This document shows, piece after piece, positions 43,113 through 51,759 of a stretch of 64,000 nucleotides of DNA. The notes under the pieces are model-generated. The model ran no database searches. It had not been told where the DNA came from and worked only from the letters and a program-made list of their open reading frames with translations. Source of the DNA: Gordonia sp. SL306 (GTDB lineage Bacteria; Actinomycetota; Actinomycetes; Mycobacteriales; Mycobacteriaceae); NCBI RefSeq assembly GCF_026625785.1, contig NZ_CP113063.1, positions 3,968,001 to 4,032,000 of the forward strand. Reading direction: 5' to 3'. The stretch's first letter is position 1; each line of letters starts with the position of its first letter. Made by a program: the position numbers and the translations under genes.

Positions 43113-44084
43113 ATGTCGAAGGATGCGACGGAGTCACCGGCCGGCACGTCAGACGATTCGGCCGGCGAGTCCATGCTGACGGTCGTCATCGCGTTCGCGA
43201 TGAATGTGCTGATCGCCGTTGCCAAGACCGTGGCCGCAGGGATCACCGGCTCGGCCTCACTGGTCGCGGAATCCGCGCATTCGTGGGCCGACGCCGGCAA
43301 CGAGGTCTTCCTGCTCATCGCTGAACGGCGAGGCGCCCGCGGCCGCGACGGGAGACATCCCTTCGGCTATGGGCGAGAAACCTACATCTGGTCGATGTTC
43401 GCCGCGTTCGGCCTGTTCACGGTGGGGGCCGTGGTGTCGGTGATGCACGGGATCTCTGCGCTGACCGAGCCCGAGGAGGACGCGAATTACCTCGTCGGCT
43501 ACCTCGTTCTGGCGATATCCGCAGTGCTGGAATGTGTTTCGTTCCTGCAGTCGATTCGGCAGGCTTCGGCTGGTGGGGCGCGCTTCTCGATCCACCCACT
43601 CCGCTTCGTCAGCCGTACGTCCAACACGACGTTGCGAGCCGTGTTCTTCGAAGATGCCGCAGCCCTGGTCGGACTGGCGATCGCCGCCGCAGGCATGGCC
43701 CTCCACGAGATCACCGGGCAGGCGGTCTGGGATGCGATCGGATCGATCCTGGTCGGCATCCTGCTCGGCTTCATCGCCGTGTTCCTCATCAAGCGCAATG
43801 GCGAGTTCCTGCTCGGACAGTCGGCGATGCCCGCGACGCGGAGCGAGATCCTGACCGCGTTGCTCGGGCGCCCCGAGATCGACCGGGTCACCTACCTGCA
43901 CGTCGAGTACGTGGGCCCGATGAAGTACTTCCTGGTCGCTGCGGTCGACATGACCGGCGACCTCGCGGAACACGATCTGGCCGTCCGGTTGCGGAGGGTG
44001 GAACGTGAGATCGAGGAACACGAGAGCATCGTCGAGGCAGTCCTGACCCTCTCGACGTCGGATGAGCCGTCGCTGACGCCCTGA
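43113..44084 (+). CDS. Cation diffusion facilitator (CDF) family transporter
   Basis: The 323-residue protein has six helices and a C-terminal cytosolic domain. Helix 2 carries SLVAESAHSWADAGNEVFLL, with S/H/D metal positions in the HSWAD form, and helix 5 the FEDAAALVGLAIA block with the matching Asp. The loop RHPFGYGRETYIWSMFAA is a family signature. It probably exports Zn2+, Fe2+ or another divalent cation in exchange for protons. It ends 25 nt before the next gene. Confidence 0.9.
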   Translation: MSKDATESPAGTSDDSAGESMLTVVIAFAMNVLIAVAKTVAAGITGSASLVAESAHSWADAGNEVFLLIAERRGARGRDGRHPFGYGRETYIWSMFAAFGLFTVGAVVSVMHGISALTEPEEDANYLVGYLVLAISAVLECVSFLQSIRQASAGGARFSIHPLRFVSRTSNTTLRAVFFEDAAALVGLAIAAAGMALHEITGQAVWDAIGSILVGILLGFIAVFLIKRNGEFLLGQSAMPATRSEILTALLGRPEIDRVTYLHVEYVGPMKYFLVAAVDMTGDLAEHDLAVRLRRVEREIEEHESIVEAVLTLSTSDEPSLTP

Positions 44085-44097
44085 ACGGACGTGGGCG

Positions 44098-44103
44098 TAG
44101 GTT
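44098..44103 (+). promoter_or_regulatory. -10 hexamer TAGGTT of leaderless LLM oxidoreductase gene
   Basis: TAGGTT is followed by GGCACC and then GTG 44110. Confidence 0.6.
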
Positions 44104-44109
44104 GGCACC

Positions 44110-45039
44110 GTGGAATTGCGAATCTTCACCGAACCCCAGCAAGGCGCAACGTACGACGACCTGCTCCGCGTCGCGAAGGCCACCGAGGACCTCGGCTTCG
44201 ACGCCTTCTTCCGGAGCGATCACTATCTGGCGATGAATGTCGACGGCCGGCCCGGTCCGACCGACGCCTGGCTCACCCTGGCCGGCCTGGCGCGCGAGAC
44301 CTCGCGTATCCGGCTCGGCACGCTGGTGACTTCCGCAACCTTCCGCTATCCCGGCCCGCTCGCGATCTCCGTCGCCCAGGTGGACCAGATGAGTGGCGGC
44401 CGAGTGGAACTCGGACTCGGTGCCGGCTGGTTCGAGGCCGAACACAGCGCCTATGGCATCCCGTTCCCGCCGCTCGGCGAGCGGTTCGACCGGCTGGAGG
44501 AGAGTCTCGAGATCATCACCGGCCTCTGGGGCACCCCGGACGGGGAGACCTTCGAGCATCCCGGTGGGCATTACCCGATCAGCGAGTCGCCCGGGCTGCC
44601 CAAGCCGACCCAGTCGCCGCGACCACCGATCATCGTCGGCGGTACCGGCAAGAAGCGGACACCGGCGCTGGCCGCTCGTTTCGGCGACGAGTTCAACGCG
44701 GCCTTTCAGCCCGTCGAACAGGCCCGGGCTCAGTTCGAGCGGGTTGGCGCGGCCGTCGGGGATGCGGGGCGCTCTGTCGACTCGATCACCTTCTCGGCGG
44801 CGCTGGTGTTGTGCTGCGGTGCCACCGAGGACGAGTTGGCACGTCGCGCGGCGGCGATCGGCCGTGAGGTCGATGAGCTCCGGGAGAACGGTGCAGCGGG
44901 TACCCCCGCCGAGGTGGTCGAGAAGATCGAGAGCTACCGCGCTGCCGGCGCGAGCCGGATCTACCTGCAGACGCTCGACCTGAGCGATCTGGATCACCTC
45001 GAGCTGGTCGCGAACGAGGTTGCGCCGCAATTGCGCTGA
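44110..45039 (+). CDS. LLM-class F420-dependent oxidoreductase
   Basis: The 309-residue TIM-barrel protein of the luciferase-like family has FFRSDHYLAM (residues about 34-43), the G-rich GRVELGLGAGWFEAEHSAYGIPFPPLGERFDRLEE region (around 95-130) and PIIVGGTGKKRTPALAARFGDEFN (about 177-200). This pattern fits F420-dependent reductases/dehydrogenases of mycobacteria. The substrate is unknown. GTG start with -10 hexamer 6 nt upstream. Its stop is inside a palindrome shared with the convergent pirin gene. Confidence 0.88.
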   Translation: MELRIFTEPQQGATYDDLLRVAKATEDLGFDAFFRSDHYLAMNVDGRPGPTDAWLTLAGLARETSRIRLGTLVTSATFRYPGPLAISVAQVDQMSGGRVELGLGAGWFEAEHSAYGIPFPPLGERFDRLEESLEIITGLWGTPDGETFEHPGGHYPISESPGLPKPTQSPRPPIIVGGTGKKRTPALAARFGDEFNAAFQPVEQARAQFERVGAAVGDAGRSVDSITFSAALVLCCGATEDELARRAAAIGREVDELRENGAAGTPAEVVEKIESYRAAGASRIYLQTLDLSDLDHLELVANEVAPQLR

Positions 45040-45047
45040 CTCAGCGC
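45033..45047. terminator. 15-bp palindrome spanning two convergent stop codons
   Basis: GCGCTGA-C-TCAGCGC includes the TGA of the LLM gene (45037-45039) and the TCA (stop) of the pirin gene (45041-45043). Confidence 0.4.
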
Positions 45048-45769
45048 ACCGAGGCGTTCATCGCCCAATACAGGAGCTCGGCGCTCTCGTGAGAGCGGAG
45101 GCGCACGTCTGAGTGCCGGGTGAGTCGGACAGCGTCGCCTTCCGAGAGGTCACCGATGCCGTCGGCCGATACGGTTCCGGCAGCGACGAACAGATGTCCG
45201 AACCGCGCCGCCGGGAACTCGATGGGGCGATCCGCTCGCGCTCGTGCGACGTACAGTGCCGACCGGTGGTTCGCGAGCCAGACGCCCGGACCGTCGGCGT
45301 GGTCGGGCATCCCGGACGCCACGACGACCGGCTCACCGGAAGAGAGTTCGGTGGTCAGGTCGCGTTGCTCGTATCCGGGATCGAGGCCCGCGGTGTCGGG
45401 GGCGATCCACATCTGGATGACGCGCAACGGTCGATCTTCGTTGCGGCGAGCCGGATTGCGTTCACTGTGCCGGATGCCGCGCCCGGCCGTCATCCGCTGG
45501 ATCTCGCCGGGGTGGATCAGTGTCTCGTGACCGGTGGAGTCCCGGTGCGCCGCAACGCCCTCGAGTACCCAGGTGAGTATCTCGGTGTCGGAGTGACTGT
45601 GCGTGTCGAGGCCTTCGCCTGCGTCGACACGATCGTCGTTGTGGACGAGCAGAACACCGTGGGCGTTGGCCGCCAGGTCGAAATTGCCCGTGGCGGGAAA
45701 GGACTGGCGAGAGTCGAGCCACTCGTTCCACCAATGGGCACGCTCGTCGGACCGGATGATCTGCATCAT
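45041..45769 (-). CDS. Pirin-family protein (YhhW/quercetinase type)
   Basis: The 242-residue bicupin protein carries the pirin metal site pattern GLDTHSHSDTEILTWVLEG (two His), HRDSTGHETLIHPGEIQRMTAGRGIRHSE (third His and the Glu region), and a C-terminal cupin with RFGHLFVAAG. Pirins of this type oxidise flavonols or act as redox sensors. ATG 45769 is chosen because GGAGG lies 6 nt upstream. It overlaps the marR stop by 4 nt (ATGA). It is the third gene of the operon. Confidence 0.9.
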   Translation of the reverse strand: MMQIIRSDERAHWWNEWLDSRQSFPATGNFDLAANAHGVLLVHNDDRVDAGEGLDTHSHSDTEILTWVLEGVAAHRDSTGHETLIHPGEIQRMTAGRGIRHSERNPARRNEDRPLRVIQMWIAPDTAGLDPGYEQRDLTTELSSGEPVVVASGMPDHADGPGVWLANHRSALYVARARADRPIEFPAARFGHLFVAAGTVSADGIGDLSEGDAVRLTRHSDVRLRSHESAELLYWAMNASVR

Positions 45770-46245
45770 CGTCGGCCTCCCGTCTCGTGCTGGGACGACA
45801 TGTGCCCCGACAGCCGGGTCATGATGTCGAGCAGGGCGACACCGTCGGTCTCGGACAGAGCGTCGATGAACAGCGTTCGGACGCACCGAGCGTGGTCCCG
45901 GGCGGCGTGCCGGAAGACCTCGGCGCCACGGGGTGTGAGCACGGCGTAGCTGCCGCGTCGATCCTCGTCGGCCCGCTCACGGCCGATCCAGCCGCGGCGT
46001 ACGAGGGTGTCGATCTGATACGACAGTCGCGACGTCGAGAACACCAGGTGTTCGGAGAGATCCCGCATTCGGAGACGCCGTCGCGGCGCGTCGTGCAGCA
46101 ACAGCAGTACCTGATAGTCGGCGAGGGACATGCCGGCACTCGCCTTCAGGTCGTCGTCGAGGACGGTCTGAAGGCGAGCGCTGGTCTCGATGAAGACCTG
46201 CCATGCCTCGCGTCGCGGGTCGCTCGCCGAAGGTGCGGCACTCAC
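45766..46245 (-). CDS. MarR-family regulator of the pirin operon
   Basis: The 159-residue winged-helix protein is MarR-type: SLADYQVLLLLHDAPRRRLRMRDLSEHLVFSTSRLSYQIDTLVRRGWIGRER (residues about 40-90), followed by the beta-wing DEDRRGSYAVLTPRG. There is no cysteine in the N-terminal helix, so it is not an OhrR-like thiol sensor; a ligand sensor is more likely. It sits between two pirin genes with 4-nt overlaps on both sides. The operator at 47230-47247 is its probable target. Confidence 0.9.
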   Translation of the reverse strand: MSAAPSASDPRREAWQVFIETSARLQTVLDDDLKASAGMSLADYQVLLLLHDAPRRRLRMRDLSEHLVFSTSRLSYQIDTLVRRGWIGRERADEDRRGSYAVLTPRGAEVFRHAARDHARCVRTLFIDALSETDGVALLDIMTRLSGHMSSQHETGGRR

Positions 46246-47213
46246 CGCGAGGTGTGTGGCATCAGCGCATCCGGCGGGATGACACCGAGTCGTCCGGCAT
46301 TGAAGTCATCGATGGCCTCGACGAGTTGCTGCTTGGTGTTCATCACGAACGGTCCGTACTGGAACACCGGCTCGCGGATCGGCCGCCCGCCGAGGACCAG
46401 CAGTTCCAGTGCCGGACGGTTCGAGTCCTGCCCCTCGTCGGCGCCGACGGTGATCCGGTCACCCTTGCCGAACACCACCAGCTGGCCCTGACGGACCGGC
46501 CGGGCGTCCGGGCCGACGGTGCCGCGGCCGGACAGCACGTAGACGAGCGCGTTGAAGTCCGGGCGCCATGGCAGCGACAGTCGTGCGCCCGGCGACACGG
46601 TGGCGTGCGCGAACGTGATCGGCGTGTGGGTCGAGCCGGGCCCGGCGTGCCCGTCGACCTCTCCGGCGATGATGCGGATCAGGGCGCCGGCGTCTTCGGT
46701 GGTCAGCAGCGCGGCCTGGCCGCCCTCGAGGTTCTGGTATTTGGGGGTGATGAATTTGTCGGCCGCCGGCAGGTTCACCCACAGCTGGATGCCGTGGAAC
46801 AGGCCACCGGAATCGACGAGTTCGGCCGGCGGGGTCTCGATGTGCAGGATGCCTGCTCCCGCGGTCATCCATTGCGTCGCGCCGTTCTCGATGAGACCGC
46901 CGCCCCCGGTCGAGTCCTGGTGCTGGAATCGGCCGTCGATCATGTAGGTGACGGTCTCGAATCCGCGGTGCGGGTGCCATGACGTGCCCTTGGGTTCGCC
47001 CGGCTCGTAGTCGACCTCACCCATCTGGTCCATGTGGACAAAGGGGTCGAGGTCGGCGCTGGACACCCCGGCGAATGCCCGGACCACCGGGAACCCCTCA
47101 CCCTCGAAGCCGCGGGGCCCGGTGGTCACCGACTTCACCGGCCGTTCGGTCTGTTCGGGGGTTGCGCTGCGCAACCGCGGCAAGGTCAGGGTGTCGGCGG
47201 TGATTGCGGGCAT
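46242..47213 (-). CDS. Pirin-family protein, first gene of the pirin-marR-pirin operon
   Basis: The 323-residue bicupin is a classical pirin. It has FVHMDQMGEVDYEPGEPKGTSWHPHRGFETVTYMIDG (first two metal His), HQDSTGGGGLIENGATQWMTAGAGILHIETPP (third His and Glu), and a C-terminal YGPFVMNTKQQLVEAIDDF typical of longer pirins. ATG 47213 is chosen because AGGAG lies 6 nt upstream. Its stop overlaps the marR start. It probably acts as a dioxygenase or stress-related redox protein. Confidence 0.9.
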   Translation of the reverse strand: MPAITADTLTLPRLRSATPEQTERPVKSVTTGPRGFEGEGFPVVRAFAGVSSADLDPFVHMDQMGEVDYEPGEPKGTSWHPHRGFETVTYMIDGRFQHQDSTGGGGLIENGATQWMTAGAGILHIETPPAELVDSGGLFHGIQLWVNLPAADKFITPKYQNLEGGQAALLTTEDAGALIRIIAGEVDGHAGPGSTHTPITFAHATVSPGARLSLPWRPDFNALVYVLSGRGTVGPDARPVRQGQLVVFGKGDRITVGADEGQDSNRPALELLVLGGRPIREPVFQYGPFVMNTKQQLVEAIDDFNAGRLGVIPPDALMPHTSR

Positions 47214-47229
47214 GACGGGCTCCTCTCGG

Positions 47230-47247
47230 TAGCTCAATTTTGAGCTA
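47230..47247. promoter_or_regulatory. MarR operator TAGCTCAA-TT-TTGAGCTA
   Basis: Perfect 8-bp arms surround a 2-nt spacer, 17 bp upstream of the first pirin ATG. It overlaps the ribosome-binding/promoter region, as expected for autoregulated marR operons. Confidence 0.75.
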
Positions 47248-47318
47248 TACCGCCCTCAACGGGGTGGGGCCGTGTCGTATTCCCCCGAGTGGGGCCCTCG
47301 ACGATGAATAATCAGGTC

Positions 47319-47723
47319 ATGGCCGAAACCGGTGGTGGGAATCGTGGCTCTGACGACGCACGACCTGCCGAACGGCAGCGATTCAAGAAGCTCGCCCAGG
47401 CCGCGCTGAACGCGGATGTGACGGTGGACCAGGTCGAGGCGATCCTGACCGACCTCGGTGATGTGCTCGTCGACATGAACAAGACGATCGGTGGGCTCGA
47501 CGGCGCCATCGACAATCTCGGCGTCACCATGTCGCGACTCACCGGCACGCTCGACCAGGTGGATTCGACCGTTGTCGCGATGGTCGATGTGGTCGACCGG
47601 CTCGAACGGGTCGTCGGGCGGGTGGAGATCCTGGTCGGGATCGGCGAGGCGGCGATGAGGCCGCTCGCCGCACTGGAATCGGCGGGCCGCAGCGTGGCCT
47701 CGCGACTCGGACTTCTCAGCTGA
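47319..47723 (+). CDS. Small helical/coiled-coil protein of unknown function
   Basis: The 134-residue protein is unrecognised. Residues about 30-105 form a long heptad-like helix (VDQVEAILTDLGDVLVDMNKTIGGLDGAIDNLGVTMSRLTGTLDQVDSTV, in short blocks: VDQVEAILTDLGDVL, MNKTIGGLDGAIDNLG, MSRLTGTLDQVDS), with regular hydrophobic residues. It may associate with membranes or with the downstream lipase, 16 nt away. Start is uncertain: ATG 47319, ATG 47304 and GTG 47289 are all in frame. An AATAAT stretch (47307-47312) lies 6 nt before 47319, which favours that one. Confidence 0.65.
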   Translation: MAETGGGNRGSDDARPAERQRFKKLAQAALNADVTVDQVEAILTDLGDVLVDMNKTIGGLDGAIDNLGVTMSRLTGTLDQVDSTVVAMVDVVDRLERVVGRVEILVGIGEAAMRPLAALESAGRSVASRLGLLS

Positions 47724-47739
47724 ACGGGGTGCAACCAGA

Positions 47740-48585
47740 ATGACCGACATGACAGTGGAGGAACGCTCGTTCCGAGGCAGGCACGGCGAGACCATCACCT
47801 ACGACGTGAGTCGCCCCGAAGGTGCTCCCCGGGGGACGGTAGTGATCGCCCACGGGCTCGGTGAACACGGCCGCCGTTACCGTCACGTCGTCGAGCGACT
47901 CGTCGGTGCGGGCTACCTGACAGCCGTGCCCGATCATCTGGGTCATGGGCGGTCGGGTGGCAAACGTCTTCGCGTCCAACGGTTCTCGGACTACACCGAC
48001 GATCTCGGCACGGTGCTGGACCAGGTCGCGATCGGCGACCTGCCGACCTTCCTGATCGGGCACAGTATGGGTGGCTGCATCGCGCTGGACTTCGCGCTCG
48101 ACGATCAGGACCGACTGGACGGCCTGGTGCTCTCCGGTGCCGCCGTGGTGCCGGGCGACGATCTGTCGCCGGTCGCGGTCAAGCTGGCACCTTTGCTCGC
48201 GCGAGTGGCACCCGGATTGCCCACCACGGCACTGGATTCCGCGAGTATCTCGCGAGACCCGCAGGTGGTCGCCACCTACGACACCGATCCGCTGGTGACG
48301 CGGGGGAAGATCCCGGCGGCCCTCGGCGGCGCGATGCTGGCCACCATGGGGTCGTTCCCACGACGGTTGCCGGGTCTGCAGATCCCGCTGCTCGTCCTAC
48401 ACGGCGGGGCCGACGCTCTCACCAGTGCCGCGGGCAGCGAGATGGTGGATCGGCTCGCCGCGTCATCGGACAAGACGCTCACGATCTACGACGGTCTCTA
48501 CCACGAGATCTTCAACGAGCCGGAGCGCGATCAGGTGATCTCGGACGTGCTCGGCTGGTTGGCCGATCACATGCCCGAGCCCTGA
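47740..48585 (+). CDS. Monoacylglycerol lipase (Rv0183-like alpha/beta hydrolase)
   Basis: The 281-residue protein closely matches mycobacterial monoacylglycerol lipase: VVIAHGLGEHGRRYRHV, DHLGHGRSGGKRLRVQRFSDYTDDL, nucleophile GHSMGG (Ser about 114), ISRDPQVVATYDTDPLV, LLVLHGGADALTSA (Asp) and GLYHEIFNEPERDQV (His). It hydrolyses monoglycerides from host or storage lipids. It follows the coiled-coil gene by 16 nt and ends before a bidirectional hairpin. Confidence 0.93.
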   Translation: MTDMTVEERSFRGRHGETITYDVSRPEGAPRGTVVIAHGLGEHGRRYRHVVERLVGAGYLTAVPDHLGHGRSGGKRLRVQRFSDYTDDLGTVLDQVAIGDLPTFLIGHSMGGCIALDFALDDQDRLDGLVLSGAAVVPGDDLSPVAVKLAPLLARVAPGLPTTALDSASISRDPQVVATYDTDPLVTRGKIPAALGGAMLATMGSFPRRLPGLQIPLLVLHGGADALTSAAGSEMVDRLAASSDKTLTIYDGLYHEIFNEPERDQVISDVLGWLADHMPEP

Positions 48586-48602
48586 TTCGCGGACCCGACG
48601 AC

Positions 48603-48635
48603 CGCATCCCGCCGAACCGTCGTCGGCGGGATGCG
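48603..48635. terminator. Bidirectional hairpin between lipase and mycolyltransferase genes
   Basis: Arms CGCATCCCGCCG (48603-48614) and its complement (48624-48635) pair perfectly over 12 bp around a 9-nt loop, midway between convergent stops. Confidence 0.7.
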
Positions 48636-48643
48636 TCACGCTG

Positions 48644-50167
48644 TCAGGCCGCCGGGGTGGTGGTCGGTGTCGTCGCCGATGGTGCGACCGACTCCTGCGA
48701 GCTCGCCGGCGCCTGCGACTGGGTGGCGGAGCTCGCGCCGGCATTCGTGTCGGCGGTGCCGGCAGGCGGGGCGGGGACCGTGGTCCCGACCTCGGTGCTG
48801 CCGGGGCTGTCCGCGGTCGCATCCGATGCGTCGCCGGTCGCCGCAGGCACCTCCGAAGAACCGGACGCGGCACTCGGGGCCGACGACTCGGCCGAACTCG
48901 CAGCCGACGACTCCGATGCCTCGGTGGCGGCCGCGAGGACCTCGGGGGTCAGCGCGGGTGAGGCCTTCGCGGCCACCAGTGCCGCCTGGGTGGCCTTGGC
49001 CGCGCCCTCGGGTTCGGGGCTTCCCGACGCGCTGACGAGCTGCACCTTGTCGGTGACCGGCGGTGTGCTGCGCAGCGCTTCGAGGACGTGATCCTTGCCG
49101 TCGGCGAGCCCACGACCCCAGTTCTCCCAGGTGTGTCCGCCGTAGTTCGGCAGCGAGATGACCGACGCTCCGGTCTGTGCCGCCTGCAGCTGCATCAGCA
49201 CCGTCGAGAAGGCCGACAGGATCTCCAGCGCCATCGCACTGATCTGATCCTGCTGCGACAGCTTCGCCATCTCACTCGCGGTGAGGAAACCGTTGCCCGA
49301 GGAGATGATCAGGGTCTGGCCGTTCTCCTTGAGCTTGTTCACGTTCTTCGACGGATCGTTGTCGGTCCACCGCTGACTGCCGGGCGCACCCCACATGTTG
49401 ACGATGCCGTTGGTGTAGTTCGACACCATCGTCTGCGAACCGAACACACCGAGCGCACCGATGGGGTTGTCGGTCTGGTAATAGCCGGACATCGCCTGCA
49501 CGACCTTGAACTGCTCGGGATGCCGCTCGGCGAGGGTGACGGCCGGGCCGCCCGACATCGACAGGCCGATGATCGCGTTGTTGCTCTTGCTCACGCCGAA
49601 GTTCTCCGCCAGGTAGTCGGGGAGTTCGTCGGTCAGGAAGGTCTCTTCCTTGATGGTGGTGTTCTGGTCACCGGCGCCCGCGTCCCAGTCGGTGTAGAAC
49701 GACGACGCACCGCCGACGGGCATGACCAGGGTGGTGTCGCTCGCACCGTCGTAGACCTTGGCCGCCTGCACATCGGTGGTCCAGGCCGAACGCTCCTCGC
49801 TCGCGCGCATGCCGTCGAGCAGATACACGCCGTTGTCGCTGCCACTCGAAGCGCGGATCTGGACGATCACGAACTTGTTCTGCGACGCCGACCAGACCTT
49901 GCAGTTCTGGACGTAGTTGCCGGACTTGTCCCAGGTACAGCCCTCGCGGAGGACCTCAGGGTGACCGGTGAGGGCCGACGCCTTGTTACCGCCCGAGATC
50001 AGCGAGCTGATACCGAACAGGCCGAGGCTCAACGCGACGACGACGGCGATGCCCGCGAGCCGACGGCGACGGCGACGATGCGGACGGGCGGCCGTCGCGG
50101 TGGTGGGCGAGGCCTGCCACCCTTCGGTGACCAGATTCGGATCCAGAGATTCCGGAGGGATGGGCAT
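48644..50167 (-). CDS. Antigen-85-type mycolyltransferase with N-terminal anchor and low-complexity tail
   Basis: The 507-residue protein has a basic N-terminus, a single membrane helix (LAGIAVVVALSLGLFGISSL, about residues 40-59) and an esterase/Ag85 domain. Motifs are VYLLDGMRASEE, PVGGASSFYTDW, nucleophile IGLSMSGGPAV and NYGGHTWENWG (His). Such enzymes transfer mycolates to trehalose and arabinogalactan, so the host makes mycolic acids. After about residue 400 comes a roughly 105-residue Ala/Ser/Pro/Thr-rich tail, unusual in length. The long N-terminal cytosolic stretch before the helix suggests an uncleaved anchor. ATG 50167 is chosen, AGGAG 4 nt upstream. Confidence 0.9.
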   Translation of the reverse strand: MPIPPESLDPNLVTEGWQASPTTATAARPHRRRRRRLAGIAVVVALSLGLFGISSLISGGNKASALTGHPEVLREGCTWDKSGNYVQNCKVWSASQNKFVIVQIRASSGSDNGVYLLDGMRASEERSAWTTDVQAAKVYDGASDTTLVMPVGGASSFYTDWDAGAGDQNTTIKEETFLTDELPDYLAENFGVSKSNNAIIGLSMSGGPAVTLAERHPEQFKVVQAMSGYYQTDNPIGALGVFGSQTMVSNYTNGIVNMWGAPGSQRWTDNDPSKNVNKLKENGQTLIISSGNGFLTASEMAKLSQQDQISAMALEILSAFSTVLMQLQAAQTGASVISLPNYGGHTWENWGRGLADGKDHVLEALRSTPPVTDKVQLVSASGSPEPEGAAKATQAALVAAKASPALTPEVLAAATEASESSAASSAESSAPSAASGSSEVPAATGDASDATADSPGSTEVGTTVPAPPAGTADTNAGASSATQSQAPASSQESVAPSATTPTTTPAA

Positions 50168-50425
50168 GAGACTCCTGACACAAGAATTGAGCGATGTCCC
50201 CCGACGCACGGACCTCCGACGCGGAGGGCTTCCGTGATGACTGATTTGTCGTCGCACGGCGGGTGGGCGTTACACGCGTGAGGCTGCGCGTTTCGCTGTG
50301 AAATCGCTGTGAGGTGGGACGATCGCGGACCTCGACTTCCGACGCCCTGTCCGGTTCGCGCGCGGCGCGGGTCGTTCTGTGGGATGTTCACTGCGTGAGC
50401 GCCGCTCGCCCGATCGGAGATCCCA

Positions 50426-51625
50426 ATGACACGGTTGTTGATGGTGCTCGGCTCGGTATTCGTGGTCGCTCTCGGATTGTTGTCGGCGCCGGGCTCGGTG
50501 CACGCGACGCCTCTGCCATCCGCGGATCCCTTTTATCGGCCGGGCCCGGACCTGGGTTCTCACCGGCCCGGCACGGTCCTGCGGACCCGGCCGGTCGAGT
50601 TCGTCATGTCCGGTGTGACCGTCCCCGTGACGTCGACGCAGGTGCTCTACCGCAGCAACGACGACGGCGGTGCGCCGATCGCGGGTGTCACCACGGTGCT
50701 GCGACCCGCCACGGCGAACGGCCGGATCGTCTCGTTCCACATGGCCTACGATGCGCTCGGACCGCAATGCGATCCCTCATACACCCTGCAGGGCAACAAG
50801 CCCAGTCGGGCAGGCCAGTTCGAGGAGATCGCGATCGGCGGATATCTCGCCGCCGGCTACACCCTCGCTGTGCCGGATTACGAGGGGCAGCAACAAGAAT
50901 GGACGATCGGCCGGCAGTCCGGCCATCTCGCCCTGGACGGGATTCGCGCGGCGGAGAAGGTGCTGAGGCTGCCACCGTCGACACCGGTCGGCATGGTCGG
51001 GTACTCCGGGGGATCGGTTCCCACCGGGTTCGGGGCGGAGCTCGCCCCGACCTATGCTCCCGAATTGGCGATCGTGGGTGCCGCGGCCGGCGGTGTGCCC
51101 GTGAATCTCGCCCACAATCTGCCGTACATCAGTGGCAGCCAGGACTGGGCGGGCGTCATGCCCGCGCTCGTCGTCGCCTATCAGCGCGCGTACGGACTGG
51201 ACCTCTCGTCGTTCCTGTCGCCGTACGGACTCCGCCTGGTGAACACGGTCAGGGACGACTGCATCATCGACTTCGCCGGCGACTATCCCGGGCTCACCGA
51301 CGCCCAGATGGTGCGGTCGCCGTACCAGGGGTTCCTGCAGGTCCCGTCGGTGCGTGCGGCCATCACACGCAACGTGATGGGATCGGCAGGCACACCCGCG
51401 GCGCCGATGATGCTCGGTGTCGGGAAGAAGGACGCGGTCGGCGACGGGGTGATGGTCGCCGCCGACGTGGCCGACCTCGCCCGCCGTTACTGCGCGCGTG
51501 ACGTCCCGACGCAATTCCATCTCTACCGGGGTGATTCGCACAGCACCGCCTTCATCCCGTTCGAGCGCGACGCCGCGGTGTTCCTGAACGAGCGATTCGC
51601 GGGACGTCCGACCGGCGGCTGCTGA
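50426..51625 (+). CDS. Secreted lipase (LIP/PF03583 family)
   Basis: The 399-residue protein has a Sec signal (LLMVLGSVFVVALGLLSAPGSVHA, cleavage near residue 28). The secretory-lipase fold follows: YRPGPDLGSHRPGTVLRTR start block, nucleophile GMVGYSGGSVPTG (Ser about 192), Asp in MMLGVGKKDAVGD, and His in LYRGDSHSTAFIPF. It hydrolyses extracellular acylglycerols or esters. GGAG lies 6 nt before the ATG. A 258-nt intergenic region to the mycolyltransferase shows nothing obvious. Confidence 0.9.
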   Translation: MTRLLMVLGSVFVVALGLLSAPGSVHATPLPSADPFYRPGPDLGSHRPGTVLRTRPVEFVMSGVTVPVTSTQVLYRSNDDGGAPIAGVTTVLRPATANGRIVSFHMAYDALGPQCDPSYTLQGNKPSRAGQFEEIAIGGYLAAGYTLAVPDYEGQQQEWTIGRQSGHLALDGIRAAEKVLRLPPSTPVGMVGYSGGSVPTGFGAELAPTYAPELAIVGAAAGGVPVNLAHNLPYISGSQDWAGVMPALVVAYQRAYGLDLSSFLSPYGLRLVNTVRDDCIIDFAGDYPGLTDAQMVRSPYQGFLQVPSVRAAITRNVMGSAGTPAAPMMLGVGKKDAVGDGVMVAADVADLARRYCARDVPTQFHLYRGDSHSTAFIPFERDAAVFLNERFAGRPTGGC

Positions 51626-51759
51626 CGCCGCCGACCGGCAAGGTGGTGCCACGGAGAAATCCATCGCATAACGGATGCCTGTCGGTCGGGAAGGGCGCAT
51701 CCTGGGAATACGGCGTGGGACAAGCCCCTCCCGCGCAGAAGTTTCCGAGAGGCGGCCCC

